In this document: positions 9,181-21,354 of the stretch, in pieces
Layout: each line of letters starts with the position of its first letter
How positions within the stretch are numbered: position 1 is the first letter of the stretch
Source: Circinella umbellata
Taxonomy: Eukaryota > Mucoromycota > Mucoromycetes > Mucorales > Lichtheimiaceae
Direction: 5' to 3'
Length of the DNA stretch: 64,000 bases
Assembly (NCBI GenBank): GCA_025093555.1
Contig: JAIWNF010000031.1
Location: 372,001-436,000 of the forward strand
The notes under the pieces: generated by a model
Seen by the model: the letters and a program-made list of their open reading frames with translations, nothing else
Database searches by the model: none
Told to the model about the DNA's origin: nothing
Made by a program: the position numbers and the translations under genes

Positions 9181-12100
9181 GGTCCTATTTGACAACAAGT
9201 TAGAAGAAAGGCCAATGATGAATCTAATTTAGATAGTAGCATTTATTATATAAAAGCATATCATAGTCGATATTCCAGTACAATTTTAAATAATATATCA
9301 TACAGAAGACAATAGCAACTAAATAATAATCCAATCCAGGTTCGGGTGGGTGTTTTTTTGTAGGATTTTTAGAATTGAAAAGCCGATCATCATTGAAATG
9401 AAAAACTGTCAAATGCGGGGAAAAGCGTCGCAGAATATGTACAAGGGAATTGTCCAAAAACATACCATATTAGGTAATTTCAATTCTTACGGACACCCCA
9501 CTTTTATATTTTTTAAGATACATAGCAATCCGATATAATTATGTCGTATCCAGCCATTTATACATTATATATAGTTGTTAGCGTTATATAACTTAAAATG
9601 TTTATGAAACTTATATTAGCAGTTCAACTTTTTATAAATATCGTTCAATATTTCTTATCTTCTCTCACTATATCGTTATGCACACAAGTGAGAGCTATAC
9701 TTAATCTACATGGAGACAAGACAAACAAGGGATAATATATACTTTTAATGATATATATGAGTGGTCAAATAAAGGAGCGGTATTGGTTGATAACGCCGGT
9801 ACTCTAGTTTATATGGTCTAAGAACTTGTTTGACAACTTTTTATTTGTGGGGTGTACATAGCAATTCCCATAAGATAATACAGTACTATTAGCACTTGTT
9901 CCTGTTTAAACTACTTTACTCCATCACTGCTATTTATTCTTATGAATGTCATTTCCTCAATTCCCCAACGGCGACTTCAAAGAACAAATTCTTCTTCGCG
10001 AGAATGCTGAAGATGAATATATAATGTTTGATAATAGAATGACACCGCCTTCATCAGTGATAGTAATCTGTCAATCATCTTAATATGTCATATAGTCAAC
10101 CATAGAAAGAATTACTGGAAAGCTCTTACTATTAAAACACTGTGTATATTCACACACACATATATTGATAATATCCAGCCAACAACAACAAGGATTTAAA
10201 ATAAATAGAGAGAACCCTTTTTTTTTTAAATAAAGTACAAATCGATCTGCGCTACTGGTGCTCATTAACTTATTACTTAATATTCTTTTCTTTATCATTC
10301 TGATTTGATGCTATCTATGGATTGAGTAAAGGACGTACATGGCTATACTATAGATGGACCAAATACCAGCAGATATTTTTTTAATAGTATTATAAAATGT
10401 CAAAAAATTAAAAATAAAATGTTTGTTGCTATAAGTCCCAAATCTACAAAAAAAAACAGGTGATAAATTATAATAAATAGTTTTAATTAAGCTAACTCAT
10501 TTGTATTTGAAAAATCCCACAAAAAACACCCCTAAAAACTTCTATAATACAAAATATACTGTGTAGCGTCAAATGCGTGGCGAAGCACACAAAAAACTGA
10601 AAAATCCCACAAAAAAACATCCCACCCGTTGATACAAGATATTTTTTTTTTCTTTTTTTCTTTATCACATTTGTAAACCACCGCAAGAATAGTACTGTAA
10701 ACTACCGCAAGGAGTACCGCAAAGCACCTTTTATAGTTAGTAATACTCAATAGAATCCGGTCAATTGTGCGGAAAATCCATGGTGTTGTCCGACTACTAC
10801 GGCAAAAACGTACTGAATTTGCAGTACTGCTAAATTAAAGGTACTCTAGAAATGCGATGTAGTGATGGTCTCTTCTTCAGTGTACTCCGATATTCCTTTT
10901 CATATAAATTGGCCTTATTCACAGAACGAAACTGACAAGACTCTAACCTTTATGAATCCAATAACGGTCATGTGGCTGAAAACCTAGACGACAAATATGA
11001 CAAAACGCTCCGAGTTGTAAATCGAGAAACAGAGAAATAACTATATTAGATTGCCCAAAACCTAGAAGGAGAAAACCTAAAACTGACGTTATTTATGAGG
11101 CTTGACTGAGTGTGCTTATATAAAATCAAGCATTAGGTACATATTTATTAGTAATAATTCACATTATTTTCCCATTAAATCAATCGAATATCTCAATTTA
11201 CGTACTTATATCCTTACGTAGTAGAATACTAGTTATTTAGTTAACTGGTGCGTATAAGTTGCTATTGTTTCAAATACTTTATACGGTGTAATCATAATAA
11301 GTACGTACGTAGTATTTTAAATATCCTGCTCTATAAATTACACTATCATATTCTTTTAATTGATAAATTCAATCATACGAGCTCAAATGCCAGCTCGGCT
11401 CTTTCCGGTGTTATGATAATTCTTTTACGTATCCAACAAATAATAAAAAATATTCAGTCCATCTTTGTCTTCAAGCAAAGATCCATCAATAAAATTATTC
11501 GTAAATAGTAGCATCACTTTTTCACCAAATTTACATCTCCCGTTTTTTTTTCAACTTCTTCATGTACTTGTTCCTTCATCATTGGATACATAATTGTGCT
11601 ATTTATACAATCTATCTCAATACATTTATACAGCCACTCGCTGTATTCTATATAAGTACATATTTTGTTTTTGATTACTAATTAAACAAATTGATGGTCC
11701 ATGTCAATATATGATTTATAGAATTGTTCATTTCTATCACTAGAAGTTAAGCTCCACAAGTAGTACATATTAACAAGGCGATCTAAAACCAACTTATCAC
11801 ATCATATGAACTGTCATTTTTTTTTATCTTGTACTGTGTGCACTGGTCATATGTTCTCTGTAATCCACATATAATGACATCAAGTAAGAAGTATCTATTT
11901 TTATCGTTACATACGAGTAGTTAAATAAGTGCTACTGATGATACCGGTTACAAAAAACTTGTTTGATAGCGTTTTATTTATAGGATGCTTGCAAAACAAA
12001 AATCTGGTACATTATCAGTAACAAAACCCCTTTATTTTTTTCTAACTAGTAGTACCAAGCCTGATTAAGTTTGATAGCAGATTTATTCTAAGAGATTATT

Positions 12101-12438
12101 TAGCAGGCTATGTGCCCAAGTGAAAAAAAAAACCTGTTAGTTTCTTCATCAATATCACTTTTGTAATTTGGTTCATATAATAAATGAATCAGTTTTAATA
12201 GGGGCATGAAATTTATGTGTAGGGAAACAATAATAATTCCTATTTTAGGCGTGACTCTGTTTCCTAATCTCGCAAAGGGGGTATGTGTGCTGCATTTTGT
12301 TTTTTATAGTTTGACTATACAATGTTTGGCATTTTGTGTAAGTAATTAAATCTTTCTTAATTAACCATTAATAAAAAGGATCACAAAAAAAAAAAAGGTA
12401 TTTCATTGCTCCATTCTCATTCGAATAAATTTATATAA
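9181..12438. other. Intergenic, AT-rich, with diverged short repeats
   Basis: No supported gene. Three small features stand out. A 45-codon ATG frame lies at 9946-10083. A direct repeat with core GAAAAATCCCACAAAAAA lies at about 10509 and 10599 (90 bp apart). A diverged direct repeat (AACTTGTTTGA..TTTTATTT) lies at about 9750-9865 and 11905-11995. Otherwise only A/T tracts are seen. Confidence 0.5.
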
Positions 12439-12824
12439 ATGGTTGTAAATATTTTAGCTACAGCTGCTCGAAATGCATTCTCTATGAATGTTCAACAAAT
12501 GCAAACCCGTGGTATGGCAACTAAACTCAAATCTCATTCTGGTGCAAAGAAAAGGTTCGTTTTTTTTTTGTTTTTATTATCTACCTTGCTTTTTTAAATC
12601 GAAAAAAAAAATCAAATGGGGTGATAAAGACGATTGAGTAAAATAACATTTCTGTAATTTATAGATTTTTCCCTACCAGCAATGGTAACTTTAAACGTTG
12701 GAAAGTTGGACTTCGTCATTTAAACGCTTCATTTTCTCCCGAACGAGTTAACCGTTTAAGTCGATCTACTATTGTTAACCCAACACAAAGAAAGATGCTT
12801 CATAAGGTTTTGCCATATAAATAA
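12439..12824 (+). CDS. MRPL35: Mitochondrial large-subunit ribosomal protein bL35m
   Basis: Two exons, 12439-12554 and 12665-12824, separated by a 110-nt GT-AG intron, encode 91 residues. The N-terminal 25 residues are rich in Ala, Asn, Gln and Arg with no acids and end QTRGMATKLK, typical of a mitochondrial presequence. The rest matches bL35: LKSHSGAKKRF, then NFKRWKVGLRHLN, with a basic C-terminus ending MLHKVLPYK. The length fits a presequence plus the roughly 60-residue L35 core. The protein is a structural part of the mitochondrial 54S subunit. The join restores the expected Arg-Phe at the SGAKKRFFPTSNG junction, which supports the splice choice. Confidence 0.9.
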
Positions 12825-14129
12825 AGATATTTAACTTTCATGTATATAATAATAATAATTATATATTGATTTTTCGGTTTTTATAACAATATATAAAATT
12901 AAAAAATGTAATTTACTGGGTCCTGCAACTTGTTTTTTTTAGTGTGGATGATGACACTGATGACGATGATGGAAAGGAGGAGCTCATTATTATTATTAAA
13001 TATATGTATATATAAAAAATCCCATGTGAACATAAAAAAGAATATTATGCTTTGACAAACAGTGAGAGTTTTTTTTTTAATATTTTCCTTTAGTAATAGA
13101 AAAATTTTCTCCATAAAGTTTAGTGAGTTAAGTGTAGTTAATATGGAGATAAATAAAGAAGACACAAAATACCACAATTCTATCTGGAGCATGTTTATGT
13201 TATACAACATTTTTGCACGCGCAATATTTTTTCTGATATAATATTCTGTTTTCGCTTATCAAGTACCATCGCCCCCCGCTGAGCGTCAACTATTAGTAGC
13301 TTTGTTCCCAGATCCGCTAATGATATAATTTGGATCGCGCAATGATAAGAGGAAGAAAAAAAAAAAGGGGGGGGGGAGAAGGAGAAAGGAGGGAAGGAAG
13401 GAAGGAAAGGAGTAAAGGGAAAGTTGATGTCCGCTCCATTCTTTTTATCTATTCTCTTTATATCTTTTATAAAATATACTTTTTATTCTTGTTTTCTACC
13501 ATTTATTTATTTTTTATAGAAAATAGAAAAAAAGGATCCCACATTTGACTACCTATTTTGTTCAAGTAGTGAAAAAAAAAGAGAATAAATTATTATTCGA
13601 TGGGAATTTTTTTCTTTTATTAAATTTCATTCTTTTTTTTTTTTTTTACCTGTTTAGAATAAAAACGTTTCTTTTAACAAATTAGTAACACATAAAAATC
13701 GTTTATATACAAAAAAACAATTAAATTGATGATGATGGTTGATTGATTGAATTGATTGGGGGAATCGGAAAAGAATTATTGGATTGGCTGATTTAAAGTT
13801 GTAAAAAATTTGACAGCGACCCTATTTTATCGATAAACAAACCATTTTTGGTCAAGAAAGTTATAGCTATGACGGCAACAAACCCATGATTCTGAAACCC
13901 GCTGTAGTTAATTTTTTCGAGGGTAACTCCCGTTCCCCCCGAAAGATTTGGGGAATTCTTTTTTATATATAAAGACGGAGGTTAACAATCCAAAAAGTAA
14001 AAAAGCTAGTTCTTTTTTTACACAATAAATATTATCCACACTTTACTTATTTACTTCTTTACCTATTGTTTCTTTTTTTTTGTGATAAAATTCTCCATTT
14101 AAAATTCAATTCTAATATAATTATCAACA
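12825..14129. other. Intergenic with a homopurine tract and F-box gene promoter region
   Basis: No gene seen. A homopurine run of A/G blocks with nine consecutive G lies at about 13346-13420. A TATATATAAA box at 13964-13973, about 157 bp before the F-box ATG, is a plausible core promoter element. The remainder is A/T tracts. Confidence 0.45.
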
Positions 14130-14780
14130 ATGGATATCTCAGTATTACCCACCGAAATTATTCTTAACGTCCTTGAATATTTACCACTTGCCGACCTTGT
14201 ACGTGCTGAACGTACTTGTCGAATGATTCAAGCTTTTTGTCATGGTGAAATCGAACGACGTATTACTTCAGGACCATTAAAAAATGATTGGGGTGTTTTG
14301 GTATGTTAAATTATTATAATTATTATTATACCCACTTTTTTTCTCTCCTCCCAAATAATAATATACTTATACATAATTTTTTTTTAATTCCAAAAACAGG
14401 TACATCTCGATCAGGCAATTGCCACAGCAACACATTTTGATACCCGTACAAAAAAAGTCACTTTTAATGTTACTATGCAACAACCTGTTCAAATTAAAAC
14501 CATGTTCGATCATAAACGACACATTCAATGTTCATTATTACGACGAAATCAATACTGTGAAGATTTTGTATTCACTGTAGAAAAAGGCATGTCAGAAGGT
14601 TCAACCGTTGATATCACTGCTGAAGGTGCGGCACTTTGTGAAATTAATGCTGCTTTAACACGCCACGAAAAATCAATTACATCATCCACAAACAAAAAAT
14701 TAATTGCACCATCACCTCATCTTTATTCTATACAATTAACACAACTTCAAATACCATTATCAACAATTGCTGCTCAGTAA
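14130..14780 (+). CDS. Small F-box protein
   Basis: Exons 14130-14300 and 14400-14780 (99-nt intron, phase 0) give 183 residues. Residues 2-45 form a clear F-box: MDISVLPTEIILNVLEYLPL then LVRAERTCRMIQAF, with the LP, hydrophobic and Leu positions that bind Skp1. The remaining 140 residues have no LRR or WD40 repeats that I can see. They look like a compact beta-rich domain (VTFNVTMQQPVQIKTMF, DFVFTVEKGMSEGSTVDITA). It is probably a substrate adaptor of an SCF ubiquitin ligase, but the substrate cannot be inferred. It converges with the TMEM135-like gene across 463 bp. Confidence 0.75.
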
Positions 14781-14862
14781 ATAGTAATCATCATACGAAT
14801 GATAGAATATATACCCCCTTCTTTTTTTTCTTCTATTTCTTTTCCCTATCTTTTTCATATCC

Positions 14863-14897
<35 letters not shown>

Positions 14898-15243
14898 AAG
14901 AATTGATGGTTGGTTTTCGGGCTGGTACCTTATTCCATATCCAGTTTTTTTTTATCTCCTTTTGACTCTCTTTATCATCCATTGTATAATAATTTTTTCT
15001 CCTCACTATTTCCTTCTACACACGCAAACACACTACAATTTTATAAATTGTAATCTTGCATATATATATATATATAATTTTCTGTTTATTGTTTTTTTTT
15101 CTTTATACATATTACATAATTTAATTTCTACCAAAAAGATGAAGCATAATTTTACGTACGAATGATGATAATACATCAGGCTCTTCTTGATAAAATGACT
15201 ATAATAAAAGACAAAAAAGTTAATTATTTTTGTATATAAAACA
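14781..15243. other. Convergent intergenic region with a CAA microsatellite
   Basis: This is shared 3' flanking sequence of the F-box and TMEM135-like genes. It holds an imperfect (CAA)n tract at about 14863-14898 and a short (TA)n at about 15060-15076. No coding signal. Confidence 0.6.
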
Positions 15244-17132
15244 TCAATGAAACAAATTATTTGATTTATACTTTACCATAATGATGGCCATGGCGAAACT
15301 AGTCATCATGACTTCAAAGTGTTTGATATGAATGATCCATTTACGTTGATAAAGAATCTGGTAATAACTCTTGAGAGCAATAGGTAAACAATACATGGCC
15401 AATTCACCACGACGTTTCTTTTCTTCCAAAAAGATAGACGAGAACGAACATACGAATCCAAACAATCCATACAGATATTTACTATTGAAATTAATAATAT
15501 TGTGCTTCACAAGGTTACGATGCGTACAGAATTGGTATTGGTATAAAGTGACAAACAATCCCATAAAAGCACAGCTTTTAGCTGTACCCAGTGCTGTCTT
15601 TGACAACATGGATACAGGCATTTTGCTAAATTGGCTGAAACGGAATATAAGCATAGGTACCAAATGAAGTGTACCATAAATAGGAAGCATGGATTGCACT
15701 ACTTTGATAAAACGTTCAAGAGCCGTTGCATGACACCCATCTACCCATGGATGAATCGCTTCACAAGGAACAACGGTTGGATGAGGTGGTAAAGATTGAA
15801 CAACTTGGATGGCCTTGTCTGTAGGTCGGAATTTTTGTATAGCATTTAATGTTTCATGTACTGTTAAAGCATTTCCTCTGACATTTTTTTCATTGAGTCT
15901 CAGCAGATCGTGGGGTACTCTAGCCGTCTTAATCATGAAATCATAGTAACCCGGGGCAAGAGTCGAGGGTTGCATCTTTATAATTATGATAATAATTATT
16001 ATTATAAGACACATTCTTAACCTTAAAAAAATACAAACTATCACTCCCCCCCCACCCTCCTTCCATTGTCCCACATTTTATTATAAATATAATAATCCCA
16101 CACTATCACCCCCCCATATCCTTGTTCGTTTTTTCATTCTACTATATCAGCTACTCTTCACGACATATAAAATAAAACTTACAGTATAAGCATATAAGAT
16201 TTCCATACAAGCTAATCCAAAGAGTAACGCATCACCATTCTTAAAATATATAATATCTCGAGCTTTTCCTGCATTATATGCTCCCTGAAGTGCTCTAATT
16301 TTTTTAAAAAAAAATTATTTGAATTCTTTCTTTGTCAGCTCAAATTTCATTCTTCTTACTATGTTATCAGGGGAGAATGTAAAAAACAGTTTCCCTATAA
16401 ACATCATAATGAATTTGTCTTACCGAACAAATAATTGTTGAGCAATATCAACACGTTTTTCTTGTTTTTCACATAAGATAGCTAATCCTGCTACAGCACC
16501 GGCTACTAATCCATTTAATCGATCTTCTTTATTACGATAGACTCGCATACCATTATTAACACCTTTCCATAGAAAAGCAAATACACCAAACATAGCACCG
16601 AATCGTAAAGCGACTTCATTTTTAAGTGTTGTTGATAAAATGTTCGATAACGCAGCTCTTTTTTAATTTTAAAAAAAAAGAGAATCATTCATTATAAAAA
16701 AATGTCATGTGAAAAAAATAAAATTAATCAAGATATTCTTAAATATGAAAAAAAAAAACCACATACTTTTTTCGAATTACTCGTAACAAATAGAAACAAA
16801 AGTGAACACCCGCTCTAAGGCCGTAAGCCATAAGAAAGGCTCCTGTTTATTATTAAATATTATTATTTTAAGATGGGATCAAGTAAAAAAATATATATAT
16901 AAAGTGGGTATAGACAAAAAATAAATACAATGAAAAGTAAAATTTTCATTATATAGATTGCATTTCAAATAATCATACTTGCTCCGCCTTTGATTGCATG
17001 GATAGCAATTTCATTTGGTGTTTTTGGTCGATTCCAATCTTTTTTATTAACCTCTTTATAAGAGGATGGATTTCTTATTAGTTTAGCTCTTAAACGATCA
17101 TAGGATGATGATCTTTGACTTGGTCTAAGCAT
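15244..17132 (-). CDS. TMEM135: TMEM135-like multi-pass membrane protein
   Basis: Five exons on the minus strand: 17132-16979, 16842-16767, 16657-16424, 16294-16183 and 15975-15244. They join with consistent phases into 435 residues, close to the usual TMEM135 length. The N-terminal half has a Tim17-like glycine-rich segment (LRFGAMFGVFAFLWKGVNN then RLNGLVAGAVAGLAILCEK). Next comes YFKNGDALLFGLACMEILYA. The C-terminal half has the conserved HPWVDGC motif and several hydrophobic segments, including a KKRRGELAMYCLPIAL stretch that parallels animal TMEM135. The animal protein acts in peroxisome and mitochondrial lipid metabolism; the fungal role is inferred only. Many introns begin GTA(A/T)G and contain A/T homopolymers. 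Confidence 0.8.
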
Positions 17133-18128
17133 ATTTTTCTTTTCAAATATATATAAAGAAGTAGTAGTAAAAAAAAAAGACCCAGAAATAATATAAAACG
17201 AAAGAAAGGAAAGAAAAAATCAGAGAAGTAAAGAAGAAAGAAAAGAATGAAAAGGATAAACGTTTTTTTTTCTTTTTCGGATAACAGGTATAAAGAAAGG
17301 AAATCCGTATCCAAAAAAGAAAATCATTCAGATGAATTGAATTAGATGAATTGTCTTTTTTGATTGGTTAGTTGATTACTTTTTCTACCCGCCATTTGGG
17401 GCATTCTGGCTTCTTTAGAATGTGAATTTCATAAGCATGTGTTGTTTACATACTTCTTTTTCTTTTTTTATAACAAAAATAAGCTTTTTGTTTTTTTTTA
17501 AAAAAAAGGAATGGTGGAATTGTTTTTTACATTTCCAAGGCAACAAAACAAAAAAAAAATATAACCAATAACAACATAATAGTATACAAGTCCTTTTTAT
17601 TTTTTTTATTGCATTTTACTAATCAGTTTCAAATAAATGGGTTTCTATAACCTGTTTCTTTTCTTAAATACTATGACGTAAACCCAAGAACGAGGAATTT
17701 GTTTGTGTATGTTGACTATTCGAACAATAATCAAACTTTATCTGTTACCAGGGCTCTGGGTCTTATAACAATCTGTGATTCATAATTAAAGAAAATTTGA
17801 TGATCAAGAATCTATGTATGATATATTACTATGGACGAGGTGATAAAATATACATATACAGCTCTAAACTACCTATAGACAGTTGTAAACCGCATACATG
17901 TTTTTTATTAGTTTACATGAAAAAAAAACATTGTTTATCAAAGTTACGTAGTCTTCCTATACTATCACATGAAAGGAATATGGATCGAGTTTACATACAA
18001 GATGGCAAGATGATAAACTCATAAAAAAAATGTGCGCTTCATTCACTTTTTGCGTGTAACACATCAATCGGTACGGACGTTACTTTTAATAATGATAATC
18101 AATAATAACTCAAAAATATATAAATATA
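17133..18128. other. Intergenic, nothing recognised
   Basis: This is the 5' flank of the TMEM135-like gene. It contains A/T tracts and short random frames only; a 75-codon frame at 17797-18024 has no family features. It ends at the TA-rich site where the foldback element begins. Confidence 0.5.
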
Positions 18129-18602
18129 CAAGATTCTGCATTCATTTCTGGACACAACCTTCAATTTTTTCGCTTATAATGTCAGTTTTTTTTGCTTATG
18201 ATGTTGATTTTTTTCGCTATATTTTTCGCTTATGAGGGCGGTGTTTTTCGCTTATGATAGCATTAATTTTCGCTGATGATAGATGATACTTGGTTAATCC
18301 CATATAAGCAGGTGCAGCAAATATAAAAGAAAAATTGGTATTAGTCGCGAAAAACTCCCCCCTTATCATTTGTGTAAATCTCTAATCGTCACTAGTGAAT
18401 CTCTTAGACCTCATATTAAGTAAGAAATTATATAGGTATTACAAACGAAAATGAATACTATCATAAGCAAAAAACACTGCTATCATAAGCGAAAAGCATA
18501 GCATATCATAAGCGAAAAAAACTGACTTTATTAGTGAAAAAAAAATTACTCTTATAAGCGAAAAAATTGAAGGTTGTGTCCGGAAATCAATGCAAAATCC
18601 TG
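18129..18602. mobile_element. 474-bp foldback/MITE-like element with CGCTTATGA subterminal repeats
   Basis: The left arm starts CAAGATTCTGCATTCATTTC and the right arm, read on the minus strand, starts CAGGATTTTGCATTGATTTC. Both continue with the shared word GGACACAACCTTCAATTTTT and then CGCTTATAA. Each arm then carries about five copies of TTTTTCGCTTATGA or variants, spaced about 20-25 bp, so the arms are some 160 bp long around an unrelated 150-bp core. Both flanks are TA repeats, so the target duplication cannot be read. A third copy of the same terminus lies at 63765. There is no coding capacity, and the repeats resemble transposase-binding subterminal arrays of DNA transposons. Confidence 0.75.
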
Positions 18603-18679
18603 TATATATATATATATATATATATATAAAAGGGTGTAGGGAGAATGAGAAAGAAAAGTCCAAAAAAAAAAGTGCCTAT

Positions 18680-20422
18680 TTATTGTTTTATTCCAAACAT
18701 GGTTTTCACCCAACTTAACCAGCCAGTTTGGGTACCATGGTTCTCATTATTAGTGTCGTTTTGAGTCACAGTATCATTTTGTGATGAGGTTTCAACCGTT
18801 AATTTTACTTTTTTCTTAGTATTTGGTTCGTCGTGAGTTGTTGGCTCACCATTATCCATATCTTCCGTTCTCATACGTTTAAGACCGCTGGATTCAATGG
18901 TGGGAGCTGTTGTAATAGTTGCTGTTGTAGTGGTGGTAGTAGTAGTAATCATTTCTTCTTGAACAGAATCACCATCAGCACTCTTTATACTTTCTTCAAT
19001 GAGTGTCTTTGATTGTTCATCTGTAGCAATAGTTGAATTAGTTTCATGATCATGATATTTCCCATTCCTTCGATCGGATGTTGCTTCTTCTGGAGTTGAT
19101 GATAATGTCTCTGGTGCAGATACTGGTGCCGGTGGTGCTGGTGCTGGTGCCGGTACAGATAATGATGGCTTTTGAATATCAGTAGTAGTTGGTGTAGTTA
19201 CTGGAGTAGATAAATCAACTTGATTGTTTTCTGGTATAGTACTTTCATGTACTTGCTTTTGTTCTTCTTGAATACCTTGCTGTACTGCTGATCTATCTAA
19301 AACTTTCTCTAGTTTCACTGGACGAAGACGTAATCTATTATTTGTTTTATAGATAAAGAAGCTCATCCAATTAGTAAAAAAAAAAGAAGAAAAAATCCTC
19401 CATAATCTATTAAAAAAACAAAAACTCCTTTCGATATTTGAGTTGTTTACCTTTCTTCTCGAGCTGCTGTAGCTTCTTTAACTGCAGTTTGGTATGATTC
19501 AGTCCATTTTGGGACCTCAGACCTATACTTTTTTTTTATAAAATCCCCCCCCAAGTAGATGTCAGTGATATATATTATTATTTATCTTGTTCCTCCTTTA
19601 CATCAACATCATCTAAAATAAATATAAATATCATACCCGTACTGCTTGAACTTTAGCTGTTCGTTTTAACACCAAAGACCGAACTTCCTCCATTAATGGT
19701 TTCATAATTCGCTTACGTTTCTCGTTTGGTAACTTTTTAGTATTTATCACTGTATATATATATATATGTAAAAAGCAACAAGGTAAAAAAATAAATAAAA
19801 AGCAAGTATTTTAAATCATAACGAAACAAAACTTTACATGATATAAGATTAGAACTTTTGAGAACAATAAACAAAGGTCGTTCTGGTGGACATAACTCGA
19901 GAATTGCTTTTGAGGCCTATATACAAATAACCCCCCCCCCAAAAAAAAAGAAAAAACCGCTCATTAGGCAACAATAAAGCTAACGCAGTTATTGATAATA
20001 GAGGGGAAAAAAAAAACTTACCGCCAATTCCATAAAGATATTCAAATTAGCCTCACCAGCATAACTACCAGATTGAATAGGAAAAGCATCTCTTTCCCAA
20101 ACTACACCGTAACCTCCAACTGTAACATTTTCAAGGTCTTCTTCATCTGATGTATCACGTACAATACCTATCACTGCAATAGATTCACTCGTATCCTATA
20201 ATAAGAACAAATAATAATAATAATAATTAATAAATAATATGTTATACAGTCGCTTCTTTTTTATTTTTTATTTTTCTCTCTTCCTCTTGCTCTTTTTTTT
20301 TTTTTTTACTTTTATTTTCCAACCTTTGGACCGTTTAATTCTTTTTTGATTTGTGATGCGGAAACTTTTTGTTCAACAGGAGATTTTTCAGGAGAATCCT
20401 GTTCATCAAATTGGATATACAT
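18680..20422 (-). CDS. Unknown protein with possible inactive RNase H-like fold and acidic/Thr-rich tail
   Basis: Six minus-strand exons (20422-20324, 20195-20022, 19916-19838, 19749-19637, 19515-19451, 19334-18680) join in phase to 394 residues. Residues 34-170 resemble an RNase H fold: a strand pair with VGGYGVVWERDAFPIQSGSY, then LNIFMELAASKAILELC, a strand PLFIVLKSSNLIS, and a KRKRIMKPLMEEVRSLVLKR helix. In active RNases H the third strand carries Asp (TDS); here it is Lys-Ser-Ser, so catalysis is unlikely. Residues 180-394 are low-complexity (Pro-Ala and poly-Thr runs) with an NTKKKVKLT basic patch that could be a nuclear localisation signal, ending GWLSWVKTMFGIKQ. The fold call is my inference from pattern; the exon model is solid. 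Confidence 0.6.
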
Positions 20423-21354
20423 GATTCTTTTTTTTTTAAATAAACCGAATCCATTTCATCATCCATTTTATAGATCATTCGAGTGAATTGCGAAAAGATG
20501 TAAAAGTGTGAGTGTGAGAGAGAGTGGATGAAGAGAATAAGATTAGTGATCAAATATTTCAATAGATGATTAGAAAAAGAAAGTAAAGATTACCAAAAGG
20601 TTTTTTTTTTTTTTTTCAAACAGTAAAAAAAATATCGTTGAGAAAACTAAAAAATAAAGACAGAAGCTTACAGAAACGAAACGCGCTTTTTTTTGTTATG
20701 ACAAGAAAAAAAAAAACCGCATGACCCAGCAACCGTTAAAAAAAAATTATCATAAAAGTCTATCACCGCTCTTCGTTCGTCCATAGGGAATAATAAAAAA
20801 AACTTACTTTTTATTTCTAAATTCGATCGATGTTATAGAATAATCATATCTTTTATAAGTCATATAAAGTCTTTATTTGTATTTTTTTAAATGAATTCAT
20901 GCTATTGTTGGTATGGTTACATAAAAAAAAAAAAGTAGTTTTTTTTTTCATTGCCATGTTACCTGTATTGAGGTTCCACAAAAAAAATAGTTGAAAGTAA
21001 ACATAATTCATTGTACTCTCAATAACATCATTGGTGTTTAACATATTTGAATAAGCATAATAGTAGATTCGTTAGCTATACTACTATTAAATAATGTTTC
21101 AGACGAAAATAGGTACCCAAAAAAAAAAACCCTCCTTCTGCTTTGGATCGTGAAAAGAAAAAGCCATAAGCTTTTTTTTTGTCGTTGCAAGAATAATGTT
21201 ACGTACTATATATAAAATATACAAAAAAAAAAAGAAGTGTACCTATAATCATTCAATAATTTTACTGAGTATAATAGTATTCAATATAAAGATATTAATA
21301 AACCATTCTTTGTCAGCACTAACTATATTATTTCATTGTTCTTTTTTGCGTATA
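20423..21354. other. Intergenic, nothing recognised
   Basis: This is the 5' flank of the gene ending at 18680. A/T homopolymers are frequent and no coding or RNA gene is supported. Confidence 0.5.

Noticed and set aside
15976..16074. Upstream extension of the last TMEM135 exon frame
   Set aside because: The extra N-terminal residues (poly-Ile) are translated intron; splice phase requires the exon to start at 15975.
17797..18235. 75- and 67-codon plus-strand frames
   Set aside because: AT-rich random frames; the second runs into the foldback element.
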